From: Crotalaria pallida
Taxonomy: Eukaryota; Streptophyta; Magnoliopsida; Fabales; Fabaceae
DNA: 64,000 nucleotides
Assembly (NCBI GenBank): GCA_037953625.1
Contig: CM075650.1
Span: 1,862,501-1,926,500 of the forward strand
Reading direction: 5' to 3'
Shown here: positions 1-10,753 of the stretch, in pieces
How positions within the stretch are numbered: position 1 is the stretch's first letter
Layout of the letters: each line of letters begins with the position of its first letter
Made by a program: the position numbers and the translations under genes
The notes under the pieces: generated by a model
What the model saw: only the letters and a program-made list of their open reading frames with translations
Databases searched by the model: none
Told to the model about the DNA's origin: nothing

Positions 1-291
1 CCAAGTTGACTTGGAAAGATCCACTGTTTGTATGGAATGATAGGATGTTGTTTAATTATAGTAGGGTAGTGATGGATTATACCCTAATATAATACGATTA
101 GTCCAAGAGGAATTATGGAAAAGTGTGAGTATATTATGATTTAAATTGTTTCAGTGATGAATTCAGTTGGAATCGAGGTATTAGATTATGATTAAATCCT
201 ATTTTGAGTTGGATTGGATGATGTAAAGAAAATGGTTTTGAAATTCTTTGGTTTTATTTCTAAAACTGTACTTCATAAACCAGATAGAGTT
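1..291. other. Left flank of element A, probably decayed retrotransposon
   Basis: AT-rich sequence with no supported gene. It is the left half of the target into which element A inserted, and joins directly to 46714 when A and one TCTTG copy are removed. The right half runs towards a gypsy 3' end (polypurine tract at about 49874), so this flank is probably decayed internal sequence of element F. That assignment is inference. Confidence 0.4.
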
Positions 292-296
292 TCTTG

Positions 297-2563
297 TGTT
301 GGAAGTCAAGCTTGCCCCAAAGGACGTTAAGAGTAATGCTAGAAGGATTCTAGAAGATAATGTTTTGATGATTACAAACATGATTCAAAGTTTCAAGCAC
401 CAAGCTGCATCAAGATCAAGCATCAAGTTTCAAGGCTAAAGTCAAGGCTCAAGCTTCATGTTCAAGTTTAGTATAGCCTGACCCATAGGAAATTTGTAAG
501 GTAATGAATTTTTATTATAAGTGTCTAATGGCCAAAATTAGTTTTCCATGTTAAGGAGAAGAAAAGGACTTTTTATGAAAAATGTTTTAATTGCAAAATA
601 TGTTTTCATGAAAATTTGTTTTTAACTTAGTTTATGAAAAATGTTTTTAATTGCGAAAATAGTTTTTCTAAAAACATATTTTTTAAAGACTTAACTGATT
701 CACTGTGAAAATATATCTTGACAACCTCTAGCTGGATTTCTCTAAATTGTGAAAATCTGTTAAGACAAGTTTTGACAGAGATAATCGATTACTCTTTCAA
801 GATAATCGATTATTTATGTTGCATCATAGAAAATCCAGAGAGTGTGTAATCGAGTATTTGAACCTGGCTAATCCATTACTTTTTGTATGAAAGTAATCGA
901 TTACTTGGCACAGATAATCGATTACTGGAGTTGCATCATATATTTTCCAGAGGCTGTGTAATCGATTATTTGACCAGTGATAATCGATTATATCAGTTGC
1001 ATCATATATTAAACAGAAGTGAAGTAATCGATTAAATTCTATGTTGTAATCGATTACTGGTTTTTCAAAAGAATTTAAAAGTTTCTATTTTTAAAGGGAT
1101 AATCGATTATCTTCTTAATGTAATCGATTACCTCAAGTTTAATTGAAAAAACGTGTCAGAATCATTTTGATTTATTTCCTGATTTGGTTTTACATAATTG
1201 ATTCTGATTTATTTTCAAAATTCGAATTTTATTTTATTTTTGAAAATATTCCTTTTTGGTTTAAGATTCAAATCTTTTATTTTATTCCTTAAATCTATTT
1301 TATTTGTTTCTGATTTCAAAAATGATTTTATTCTATTTTATTTTCTTCTTTAAATCTATTTGATTTTATTTTGATTTCAAAAATATTATTTTATTTATTT
1401 GATTTCAGAAAATCAATTTTGAATATTTCCGGATTTGATTTCATTCTTATTTTAAATTTGATTTATTTCCAAAATCAGTTTTGATTTGATTCTGATTCTT
1501 TTTTCAAATTCAAAATTTGAATTTCAAATATTTTCAAATCTTTAGTTTTATGTCTTAAATCTTTATGATTTGGTTTTTGATTTTAAACATGTGTTAATTG
1601 TTGTTTTTATAAAAAGATTTTGAATCAAGTTTTATTTTGAGAACGCTCCTGACAACTTTGTTGGAAAACCTTTTCACGTTCTTCTTCTTCTTCTCCTTCT
1701 CAATTCTCTAGTTTTATCGTTCATATCTTTTGAGAAGAAAAACTTTACTTTGGCCTATACACTTGTGATTTAACTTCATTGCCATAGAGCTTTATTGTTG
1801 TATTCGTGTTGTATAGAACACACTTTTGTTAGAGCCTTATATTGTTGTATCCGCACTATTAAGAGTGCAATATAGGTCTTGTACCAATCACTCATACCAT
1901 AACCAATTTTGTAAAGGGGAGTGTAACCCTTAGTGACTAGGGAGTGAATCTCCTAGTGCGAACGTGCGGCGTTCGTGTGTGTAGGGTGAGGAACCCTTCT
2001 GTATTGGGTAGTGCTAGACGAACGGTGGGGCACCTAGTAGTTAGGCTATCTGGTTGTTGAGGTCCCTGGCGAAAGGAGGTTCCTAGTAGCTTGCGGGGCG
2101 CTCTGGTTGTACTTGGGGACGCGTGGCGTCGTGGTTTAGTGAAAAGCTCAAGCGGGTCGCTTGGGGACTGGAGTAGGTCGGGTTTGCCGAACCAGGATAA
2201 AATCTCCGGTGCAATCTCTTCTATCCCTCATTTCTTTATTTTCCGCTATTATATTTATTTGTTGCGCATCATAACATCTATTTTCATAATAATCTATTTT
2301 AAGCGAATTTAAAATAATAAGCGCGGTAACGGTTTTCGTTGTTCTTATTTTAAATTCATATCCGCGCATATTAGTTTTTCTTAATAGTATTAATATTATT
2401 CGCCTAAGCGCAATCGATTTTCAACATTATATTGTTTTCCGCTGCAAAATCTCTTTAAGTTTGTTGAAAAAGTTTTAAAGAAAATATTTTCCAATGTTTT
2501 CGTAAACACCCAATTCACCCCCCTCTTGGGTGACGGCTGCCAATCCTATCAATAATTCTAACA
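297..2563 (+). repeat. Element A, first LTR
   Basis: Starts TGTTGGAAGTC after TSD TCTTG and ends TTCTAACA just before the primer binding site. In order it contains an array of paired TAATCGATTA palindromes (782-1130), an AT-rich stretch rich in TTTGATTT words (about 1150-1600), a CTT-rich run near 1681-1700, and a conserved 3' block. That block can form a hairpin, CGAACG (1959-1964) with CGTTCG (1970-1975). It also holds a GACTGGAGTAG (2167-2177) and GAACCAGGATAAA (2189-2201) pair that recurs in the LTRs of B, E and H. Confidence 0.93.
782..1130. repeat. Paired TAATCGATTA palindrome array (LTR1 of A)
   Basis: Twelve 10-bp sites, ten perfect TAATCGATTA and two degenerate (847, 869), form six pairs starting at 782/803, 847/869, 894/914, 959/981, 1025/1047 and 1100/1121. 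Start-to-start spacing within a pair is always 20-22 bp. GTTGCATCAT follows three of the pairs (818, 930, 996). The array is repeated in the other A LTRs and in B. Confidence 0.93.
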
Positions 2564-2565
2564 AT

Positions 2566-2577
2566 TGGTATCAGAGC
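2566..2577 (+). other. Primer binding site, first internal region of A
   Basis: TGGTATCAGAGC, two bases after the LTR end. It is the common plant copia primer site complementary to the initiator methionine tRNA 3' end. Confidence 0.88.
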
Positions 2578-2660
2578 TTCGTGCTCTGGTAAAGGCCTAA
2601 CAGCCTGAGCTAAAGATCCGTTGTAGATTGGCAGCGTTGGGATATTTTATTTGTTTTAAT

Positions 2661-4198
2661 ATGTAGGATTTAACATTCGATGATGCACCATTTTTTGATG
2701 GAAATAATTTTCTCTATTGGAGTGCTAGAATGAAAATATTTCTTCAATCTATTAGTTTTCGTTTATGGCATATTGTTCTTCATGGTTTTGATCAAAAACA
2801 TGTTTTAAATGATTTTGATGAAAAATCTTTTTCATTCAATATTCATGCTATGCATATTTTAAGAAATGCTTTAAATGTTGATGCATATGGTATAATTGAA
2901 AATTGTTTGAATGCCAAGGAAATTTGGGACACATTGAATACACACTATGCTACTAATGATCTTCATGGAAGTGTTAGTGTCCACAGGAAAAAGGAGGAGA
3001 AGGAACAAGAAGAAAATGATATTGAGCATGAAATATCTAACTCCCTGGAAGAAGAATACGATGATACTGAAAGCGTGGGGAGTAGTTCAACATGCGATGA
3101 GGATGAATTAGAAAGGCTATTTGAGAGCTTTATAGACTCATTGGAAGAATCAAGTTCTTCGGATGAGGAGTCGTTGGAAGATGAAAATGAAATATCAAAT
3201 TACACGGCTCATAAGGTAACTTCAAATAGTCCTTGTTCTAAAGTCTACAATTTGCATATAATGATTTGAATGATGGTTTGATAACTTTGAAAAATAGAAA
3301 CTTGGACTCTTTACAAAAATTATCTCTAATTGAAAATGAAATTGATTTTTTGAAAAATGGAGATATTTTTGATAAAGAGATATTTTTAGAAAATAGCTCC
3401 TCAACGATTTTTGAAAATTGCTTTGATATTGAAAAACAAGTTGAGGATGCACTCTTTGAATATAGTAACATTGAAAAATCCATTTGTTCAAATTCCTTGC
3501 TTGAAAATGAGGTTGATATTCAAAAATCAAGCAAAGTGTTTGACAATGAAATTTTTCAATGTGAAGTTAAAAATTCCAAGTTTCATGAAAATAATTTTGA
3601 AAAAATCATATCATCATCCAAACCCATTACATGTAATTATTGTGGTAATTTAGGACATATTTCTCATTTATGCTTTTATCGTTAAAATTATAATATGAGA
3701 AATAATTTGCAATGGGTTCCAAAGGCTTCTAAGGAACCTAAGACTAACCCCAAAGGACCCAACATGAAATGGGTACCAAAAAGTTCTTCTAGTGTTCTAA
3801 ATGTGCAGGAATCCAAACAAAAAGAAGATCTAAGTGGTCAAAATAAAGTCTTATGGGGTGTACCTAAGAGGAAAATGAGTGTATGGGTTGAGAAACGAAA
3901 CAAGCCTAAGGATGAACCAAGTGATAGAGAAAAGGATAAACTATCAAGGGTGATGTCTAAGAGGACAAGAAATAGATGGAATGGTCAAAGGAGGAAGATG
4001 CTCCCAACCAAAGCTTCTCACGTGTCTAAAATTGAAATGAAATGGTCTAGGACCTCAAGCAAGAAGCAATGGGTAAGGACAAACACCTCCTTGATCAGCA
4101 AGTCCAAGGTATCAAGTTCTCATTCATACTATAACAACGACTACACAAAGGTATACCTGGACTACTCTATTTTTTGTGCATACCAAGGTGTATCATGA
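2661..4198 (+). pseudogene. Sirevirus-like gag, copy 1 (broken)
   Basis: Relic of a gag polyprotein, the capsid/nucleocapsid protein that packages retrotransposon RNA. The N-terminal part resembles the copia gag (UBN2-type) domain; an acidic Ser/Glu-rich linker follows (about 2980-3200), then a CCHC zinc knuckle (CNYCGNLGHISHLC, about 3630-3680) and a Lys/Arg/Trp-rich tail. Breaks: the ATG (2661) is followed at once by TAG where copy 2 and element B have GAG; one base is missing near 3240, shifting the frame; and TAA at 3683-3685 interrupts just after the knuckle. No pol follows. Copy 2 (41026-42564) and element B carry the same gene with different lesions. Confidence 0.88.
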
Positions 4199-4505
4199 GT
4201 GCTGAAATCTTTTTGAAAATCTTTTATATCTCATGATCACTCCTTGGATAAAATAAATCATGTGTGTCTTGCTTTATTTGAAAATCTTTTTTAGCACATG
4301 ATTATATTTTTTGTGTATATACTGCATTATTTTTTTCACCATATATTTTTTTTTTGGTAGAAGAAAAAATCTTATTACCACAAGCAATGAAAAATACATC
4401 AAACGAACACTAGGACAATTAAACTGCCACCTTCTAGGAAGGGTTCAGCTAATTAACCTAGAGAAAAACCAAATCATTAAGAGCCACCTTCTAGGAAGGG
4501 TTCTT

Positions 4506-7141
4506 CTAATGATAAAAGTCCTTGATTTCTAACATAATACTATCCACTATGGTCTTATTTGGCCACATCCTAAAATTTTTAAAACAGAAAAAGACCCTAT
4601 AAGCTATCTCTGACTTAATTAAAGAAAATCTATACTCAGGGGATCTAGCTACATTAGCAAAAGTCCTTTCATTTCTCTCACTCCAAATATGATAAACCAC
4701 AGCTGCCATCAAAGCTCTGATCAAAGTCCTCTTCCAATTCTGACCTCCACCAAATTGAACCCACCTCCTCCACCTGTTCAGCTCCAGGGGAATACGACAG
4801 ACCCCAATCCAGTCACCACAAAGCTTCAGAAGTCTTCCGCTCCAAGAACAACTGAAGAACAGATGCTTCAAAGATTCACCAGATGCAAGGCAGAGACTAC
4901 AATGATTCGGTAAGCAAATCCACGAAATTTTGTCCCTTGTTTGCAATTTCTCATGCGCTAATAACCAAAGGATGAATTGATGCTTAGGAATAGAACATCG
5001 ATTCCAAACAGCTTGATACATTCGAAATCTGGGTTGATTCCCTAAAAGGAATTGATACCCTGAACTGATGGTGTAGGCACCATCTGGGCATGCATGCCAA
5101 CAATTGTTCATAAATCCCAATCTAAGCCTGTCTCTCACCTTCAAAAGACGCTTCCAATGCCAGCTCTGACCTGGGATCCATTCGCAATCCCAAAACGAGT
5201 TATCCTTTATGTAGTAGCTATGAACCCAACGCACCCATAAGCAGTCCTTCTTCTCCGCTAGATTCCATATCTGCTTACCAAGAGCAGCTATGTTCCAAAG
5301 CTCACAACGTTTAATACCCAGACCTCCACTCCTCTTCGACAAACACACTGTTTTCCAAGCCACCTTAGCATGATAGGATCCTGATTCTGGGGGTTCCCCA
5401 AAGGAACATGCGACACTGCTTTTCAATCTCCTTAGTGGTAGAAGTAGGGATTAGAAACACAGAAGCCCAGTAAATGTGAAAGCTCATGAGCACAGAATTG
5501 ATTAGGCAAAGACGAGCTAGATAAGAGAGATTTCTGGATCTCCAGTACACAATGCTTCTCATAACCTTATCCACAAGATTTTTACAAGTATTTGCATTCC
5601 ATTTTGTAGAAGAAAGTGGAATCCCCAGATACTTACAAGGAAATTGGCCTAGCTGAAACCCTGTAATGGACAATAGAAGCTCCTTAGTTGTATTAGTAAT
5701 GCCTGCCATGAAAATATGGGACTTTTCATGACTAACATGTAACCCAGACCAAGTAGCAAACTCCTGAAGAGCCTTTATCACAGGTCTAACACTGGCTGGA
5801 TGAGCTTTGCAGAAGATCATAATATCATCTGCAAAAGCCAAATTTACCAGCCTCACATCTTTGCAAGCAGGATGAAATCTAAAGTTTCTATCATTAGAAG
5901 CAATGCTGAGATTTCTGGTCAGAATTTCCATAGTCAGAACAAACAATAGGGGAGAGATAGGGTCTCCCTGCCTTATGCCCCTAGAGCCACAGAACCTTTG
6001 ACCCTGTTCACCATTGATAACAATAGAATAAGACACAGTTCTGATGCACATCATCACCCAATTGACAAATTTAGTTGGAAATTTAAGAGAAATAAGCATT
6101 TCCTCAATAAAATTCCATTCTAAAGTGTCATAAGCCTTTCTAATGTCCAGTTTCATCATACATCTAGGAGACACCCTCCTCCTGCCATACAATCTAACCA
6201 ATTCTTGAGATAATAGGATATTATGCAAAATATTCCTATCCTTAATGAAAGCAGTTTGGTTATCCTGAACCAAAGTAGGCAAAACCCCTGCTAATCTGCT
6301 ACTAATAATCTTTGAAATACATTTGTAGATAGTGGAGCAGCATGCAATAGGTCTAAATTGATGCACCATTAAAGGAGTATTAATTTTAGGAATCATAACT
6401 AAGTTAGTATGATTCACTTCCCTAAGGAGATTACCTGAATCAAAAAACTCCTTGATAGCTTGACACACATCCATCCCAATTCTGTCCCATGAAGCTTGGA
6501 AAAACCCTGAGCCATACCCATCTGGACCAGGAGATTTGTTTTTATCAATGGAAAACATAGCTTCCTTGATTTCCTCATTAGTAACAGGACTAATAAGCTG
6601 CATCTGCTGATCCCTAGACAAGCAACTACCTTGATTCACCACATTCTGCTGAAATTCAGTAATACTGCTTAGCTCCACTGGATTCCCTCCAATCCTCTCC
6701 TGCTGGCTAATACAAGTGTTAAAATCACCTAACAAAAGCCAGGGGATGTTCACACAACTTTGGATCTCACTTAAGACTTGCCATAAATCTCTCCTTTCAT
6801 ACTGATCATTAGAAGCATATATAAAAGTGACAAAGAATTCCTGTTGATTTTGAAACTTAGCAACATGACAATGCACATACTGAGCTGATCTGGCTACAAT
6901 AGTAACATCATAAATATCTTTCCTCCACATAACCCAAATCCTACCAAGCTCACACACATCCAAATTAATGAAAGAACCCCAACCACTAGCTAATTTATTC
7001 TGAACCTGTTGAAAACTTGCATTTCTCAACTTATTTTCAAGTAAAGCAAAAAGACCAACCTTATACTTACTGTACAGTTCAAGAACCTGATTTTGTTTTC
7101 GAGGGTGGTTCAACCGTATTCCATGCTCCTATTTTATCCAT
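4506..7141 (-). pseudogene. LINE ORF2: endonuclease and reverse transcriptase (broken)
   Basis: Encodes the endonuclease/RT of an L1-type LINE, which nicks target DNA and primes reverse transcription. From the C-terminal side of the gene on the + strand: a zf-RVT-like domain (4506-5400), the RT domain with catalytic FADD (about 5815-5830) and SPGPDGY (about 6510-6540), and part of the apurinic-type endonuclease with LLGDFNT (about 6710-6740). Lesions: a frameshift just after the ATG at 7141; loss of the endonuclease C-terminus and linker, because endonuclease sequence runs straight into RT near 6635; and a frameshift near 5370-5420 that separates RT from the zinc-finger region. It cannot make a full ORF2 protein. 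Confidence 0.9.
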
Positions 7142-7184
7142 GAGGAAGATGACCCTCTCCCCTTTGAAGGTTCAAGGCTCTCTG

Positions 7185-8318
7185 CTAATTTTTGCTTCTT
7201 GTAGTCACAGTAATCCACCCCTCATTTCCACCCTGATCCTGCCCCTCTTTTTGCAAACCACTGTCCTCATTATTTGTTCCAACTGAAAGATCTCTAATAG
7301 TAGTTTCAACTGCACCAATTGCCCCTTCCAAGTTCTCCTGAGGAATTGTACCAGCCTCAATGCTCATGTTTAATTTAAGCGCATCATCCAGTTTCTGAAT
7401 TTCTTCTTGGGATGGCTTATTCTTTTCCACCCATTGCTTTTTGACTCCCTGCTTCACTCCCTTCTTGCACATTTTAGCATCATGGCCATAGCATGAACAC
7501 TTAGAGAAAAGTGTAGGTTTCCATTCATACACCACCTTTTGAGAAACAATATTCCCCTTATCATCTTCAAAATGCACCTCTTCTGGAAGAATAGCTGGAT
7601 CCACTTCCACCAGCACTCTAGCATAACTGATTCTATTCCTTTCCTCAGTGATCTTATCAGCCATAATGGGTGTCCCAATCAAACTAGTTATCTTGCTAAG
7701 GGAAGAACTTCCCCAGAATTTCAAATTCAAATTTGGAAGCTGAATCCAAATAGGAATTTTATCAAGGAAACTCTTGGAAACAAGCTTCCCAGTCCAAGGG
7801 GCAATAATCAAGGGTTTCTTATCAAAATGATAAACCCCCACATATAGCACATTATTTCTTCCTTCCATAGAGTTAAATCTCACAATCATAGTACCATCAG
7901 AATTCATAAGGATTTTATCTATCCCAAATTGTCCCCATGCCTTCTTAATGAATCCATTTAATACTGGATAAGGGGGATTAGCTCCTAGGACATAACATAC
8001 CAGGGAGTTCTGCCAGAACTTAACCTCATCTTCAACATCTTTGGGATCAATTTTCCCTATTGCAACGCCATCCTTTAGTTCAGGTTGATGAAAACTCAAT
8101 TTCCCCCCTGCATTGCGAAGCTTTGAAATATCAAAGTTCTCCCAAACATTCACTTTAGATAGCGCCTCTTTATTTGAATCCTGAATAGTAGGAATTGGAT
8201 CTGGATTATTATTACTCTGATTTGTTCCTTTTTGTTTATCAACACCTTCTTCTTCTGATTGCTTTTCAGGGTTTCTATTTTTTACTCTGGCTCTGATCAA
8301 TTCAATGCCATGCACCAT
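7185..8318 (-). pseudogene. LINE ORF1 (5'-truncated), DUF4283-like with zinc knuckle
   Basis: A 377-codon reading frame for the RNA-binding ORF1 protein of a plant L1 element. A central region resembles DUF4283 (about residues 80-230), with a short zinc knuckle CSCYGHDAKMC near residue 273. The frame is open, but its ATG (8318-8316) and second codon lie wholly in the target duplication. The LINE itself begins at about 8312, so the start codon is supplied by host sequence and the native N-terminus is missing. The stop is 44 bases upstream of the ORF2 ATG, the usual LINE order. Confidence 0.85.
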
Positions 8319-8323
8319 ATATT

Positions 8324-10050
8324 GAGTTGTATCATTTGTGTTAAAATATTTTTTAAAATTCCTTTTATCACATGAATAAACTCTTTATGTGTTGATGTCA
8401 TGTCATGACATACTAGAGATATATATTGATATTATGGACATGCATTTGTGTGCATGAGCATGACATTGTTTTTATGATTAGTGCATATGTTTAATATTGT
8501 TTATTCATATTTTGCCTTCATAATATCCTTGATATTAGTGAAGAGATGCAACTAATCCTTAAGAATCCAAGTCATTGGATACCAAAAGAAAATTCCATAA
8601 GCAGTTTTGTAGGTATCACTACTAGTGCCAAGCCTTTGAATTCTCACAACGAATGCATGCACGATGGACTTAAATGAAAAGATACCAAAGAAGGTCATGG
8701 ACTCAATCAAGGGAAATGCGACTTGAATAGACACAAGTGGAGCTCTTAACATGTTGTTTAATAAGAACGAGAGACTTAAAAGAAGAACTCCACAAGTGCA
8801 CGAACATCCCTTATGATGTGGAAAATCAACACCTACGATAAGTATCACCACTCGTATTTCTTTTAAATACTTTATGATACTTATCTTTGTGATACACATG
8901 TTTATCTTGATGCTGAAATTTTTTTTTAATAATTTATTCCTTCTTCGATATGTTTGTACAAATTTTTGTGAAGGATAAATTGTTTTTCAGCATGCACTAT
9001 ATTTATGTGTTACTAATTCCTAAGGATCCAATTATCTTGGATACCAAGAGAAACACGTGCTAATTAGTTTTGCAGGTATTACTACAAGTATCAGTATGCA
9101 ACGTTCTCTACAAACTTATGGTTAATGCATTCAAATGACAAGAGAACTGGGCAATACTCAAGCACTTGATAGTGACTCTGCGATATGTGAATGATCTCTT
9201 GGAGTGGAAGAAGTGCAACATACTGAACAAGTAGAGCTTTCTACAAGATACGTAATGATACTCTATCAAAGGAAGAAACTCCACAAATGGAATGACTACA
9301 TACATGGAAAGCGTCATCTCGATAAGTATCACTACTCTTATTTTTTATTATGTGATACTTGTTTATGCGATATATGCCTTATATGACAATATGTGTATCA
9401 TGAATCATATGTTATTGTTGTCATGGCATATAGGATTTTAAAGTTTTGATGATAGTGAGCATTCACATGTTTTTATGATGCATTTTTCATCTCCCTTCAT
9501 GTTATGCTTATTTTGGAAAAACCTTTTAGAAAGGGGGAGAAAAATATTATTAGAATATTTGCATTGAAAACATGTTTTGCTTCTTCATCCCATTTTGACA
9601 TCATGCGCTTTTTAAATTGTTTTTCTGGGAAAGAAAATTTTTTTTATCCCATAATTCCTTTTAATGATGTCAAATAGGGGGAGAAATTGACTGTGTCTAT
9701 ATGTATTTACTCCCTTGTTATTATTAATGTATCTATTCAGTGTTTCAGGGGGAGTATAGTACAAAGGGGGAGAAGAACCCTAATCCTGCTAAAGTCTTCT
9801 CACCACCTTTTTGATGTTGACAAAAGGGGGAGAAGAATTCTGAGCTTCATGTGCATACTAACCATATATGCAGGGGGAGGTTATGAGAATGAAGAGAAAC
9901 TATTTCATGGCTTAATCAATTATTCTCTATATTCTCTATTTTTATTTAAATTTCCTATGATATTATTGGACTATATTGTGCTATACTTGTTGCTTAACGC
10001 TTGTTATGCAGAAACTCAGAAAAGGGTTTGTCATCATCAAAAAGGGGGAG
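8324..10050 (+). other. Post-gag non-coding region of A with stem-loops and multiple polypurine tracts
   Basis: No ORF resembles a known protein. The region holds an imperfect duplication (about 8540-8905 and 9010-9385; shared words ATTGGATACCAAAAGA, GCAGGTATTACTAC, GATAAGTATCAC). Each copy ends in an inverted repeat: GATAAGTATCA (8837) with TGATACTTATC (8875), and AAGTATCAC (9324) with GTGATACTT (9352). Six or more AAGGGGGAGA-type purine tracts lie between 9530 and 9880. Multiple tracts upstream of the 3' LTR are typical of Sireviruses. The final tract (10039-10050) abuts the LTR. The same organisation recurs at 42565-44441 and in B. Confidence 0.75.
10039..10050 (+). other. Polypurine tract of A (first unit)
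   Basis: AAAAAGGGGGAG directly before TGTTGGAAG. It is preceded by GTTTGTCATCATC, as in element B and in the unrelated element E. Confidence 0.85.
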
Positions 10051-10753
10051 TGTTGGAAGTCAAGCTTTCCCCAAAGGACGTAAAGAGTAATGCTAGAAGG
10101 ATTCTAGAAGATAATGTTTTGATGATTACAAACAAGATTCAAAGTTTCAAGCATCAAGCTGCATCAAGATCAAGCATCAAGTTTCAAGGCTAAAGTCAAG
10201 GCTCAAGCTTCATGTTCAAGTTTAGTATAGCCTGACCCATAGGAAATTTGTAAGGTAATGAATTTTTATTACAAGTGTCTAATGGCCAAAATTAGTTTTT
10301 CATGTTAAGGAGAAGAAAAGGACTTTTTATGAAAAATGTTTTAATTGCAAAATATGTTTTCATGAAAATCTGTTTTTAACTTAGTTTATGAAAAATGTTT
10401 TTAATTGCGAAAATAGTTTTTCTAAAAACATATTTTTTAAAGACTTAACTGATTCACTGTGAAAATATATCTTGACAACCTCTAGCTGGATTTCTCTAAA
10501 TTGTGAAAATCTGTTAAGACAAGTTTTGACAGAGATAATCGATTACTCTTTCAAGATAATCGATTATTTATGTTGCATCATAGAAAATCCAGAGAGTGTG
10601 TAATCGAGTATTTGAACCTGGCTAATCCATTACTTTTTGTATGAAAGTAATCGATTACTTGGCACAGATAATCGATTACTGGAGTTGCATCATATATTTT
10701 CCAGAGGCTGTGTAATCAATTATTTGACCAGTGATAATCGATTATATCAGTTG
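10051..10753 (+). repeat. Element A middle LTR, left part
   Basis: Matches the first 703 bp of the other A LTRs and stops at AGTTG (10749-10753), the left target duplication of element D. It includes part of the paired-palindrome array. The LTR resumes at 39364. Confidence 0.93.

Larger units (their letters stand above)
4337..8323 (-). mobile_element. 5'-truncated L1-type LINE inserted in element A
   Basis: An antisense non-LTR element bounded by an 11-bp duplication CACCATATATT (4337-4347 and 8313-8323). The uninterrupted site is visible in the second internal region of A near 42707. The 3' end is a run of ten T on the + strand (4346-4355), that is, a poly(A) tail. The body, about 4348-8312, carries ORF1 (5'-truncated) and ORF2 (deleted and frameshifted). 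A short direct repeat CCACCTTCTAGGAAGGGTTC lies in the 3' UTR near 4427 and 4483. It is absent from copy 2, so it inserted after the duplication, or only one copy was hit. Confidence 0.95.

Noticed and set aside
782..1130. CRISPR-like repeat array
   Set aside because: Repeats are 10-bp palindromes with short related spacers inside a plant LTR; there is no cas gene and the context is eukaryotic.
2091..2369. Small ORFs on both strands repeated in every A and B LTR
   Set aside because: They lie in LTR 3' regions, overlap each other antisense, resemble no protein family, and recur only because the LTR recurs.
2564..2580. tRNA gene or fragment
   Set aside because: TGGTATCAGAGC is a 12-base primer binding site next to an LTR; no cloverleaf surrounds it.
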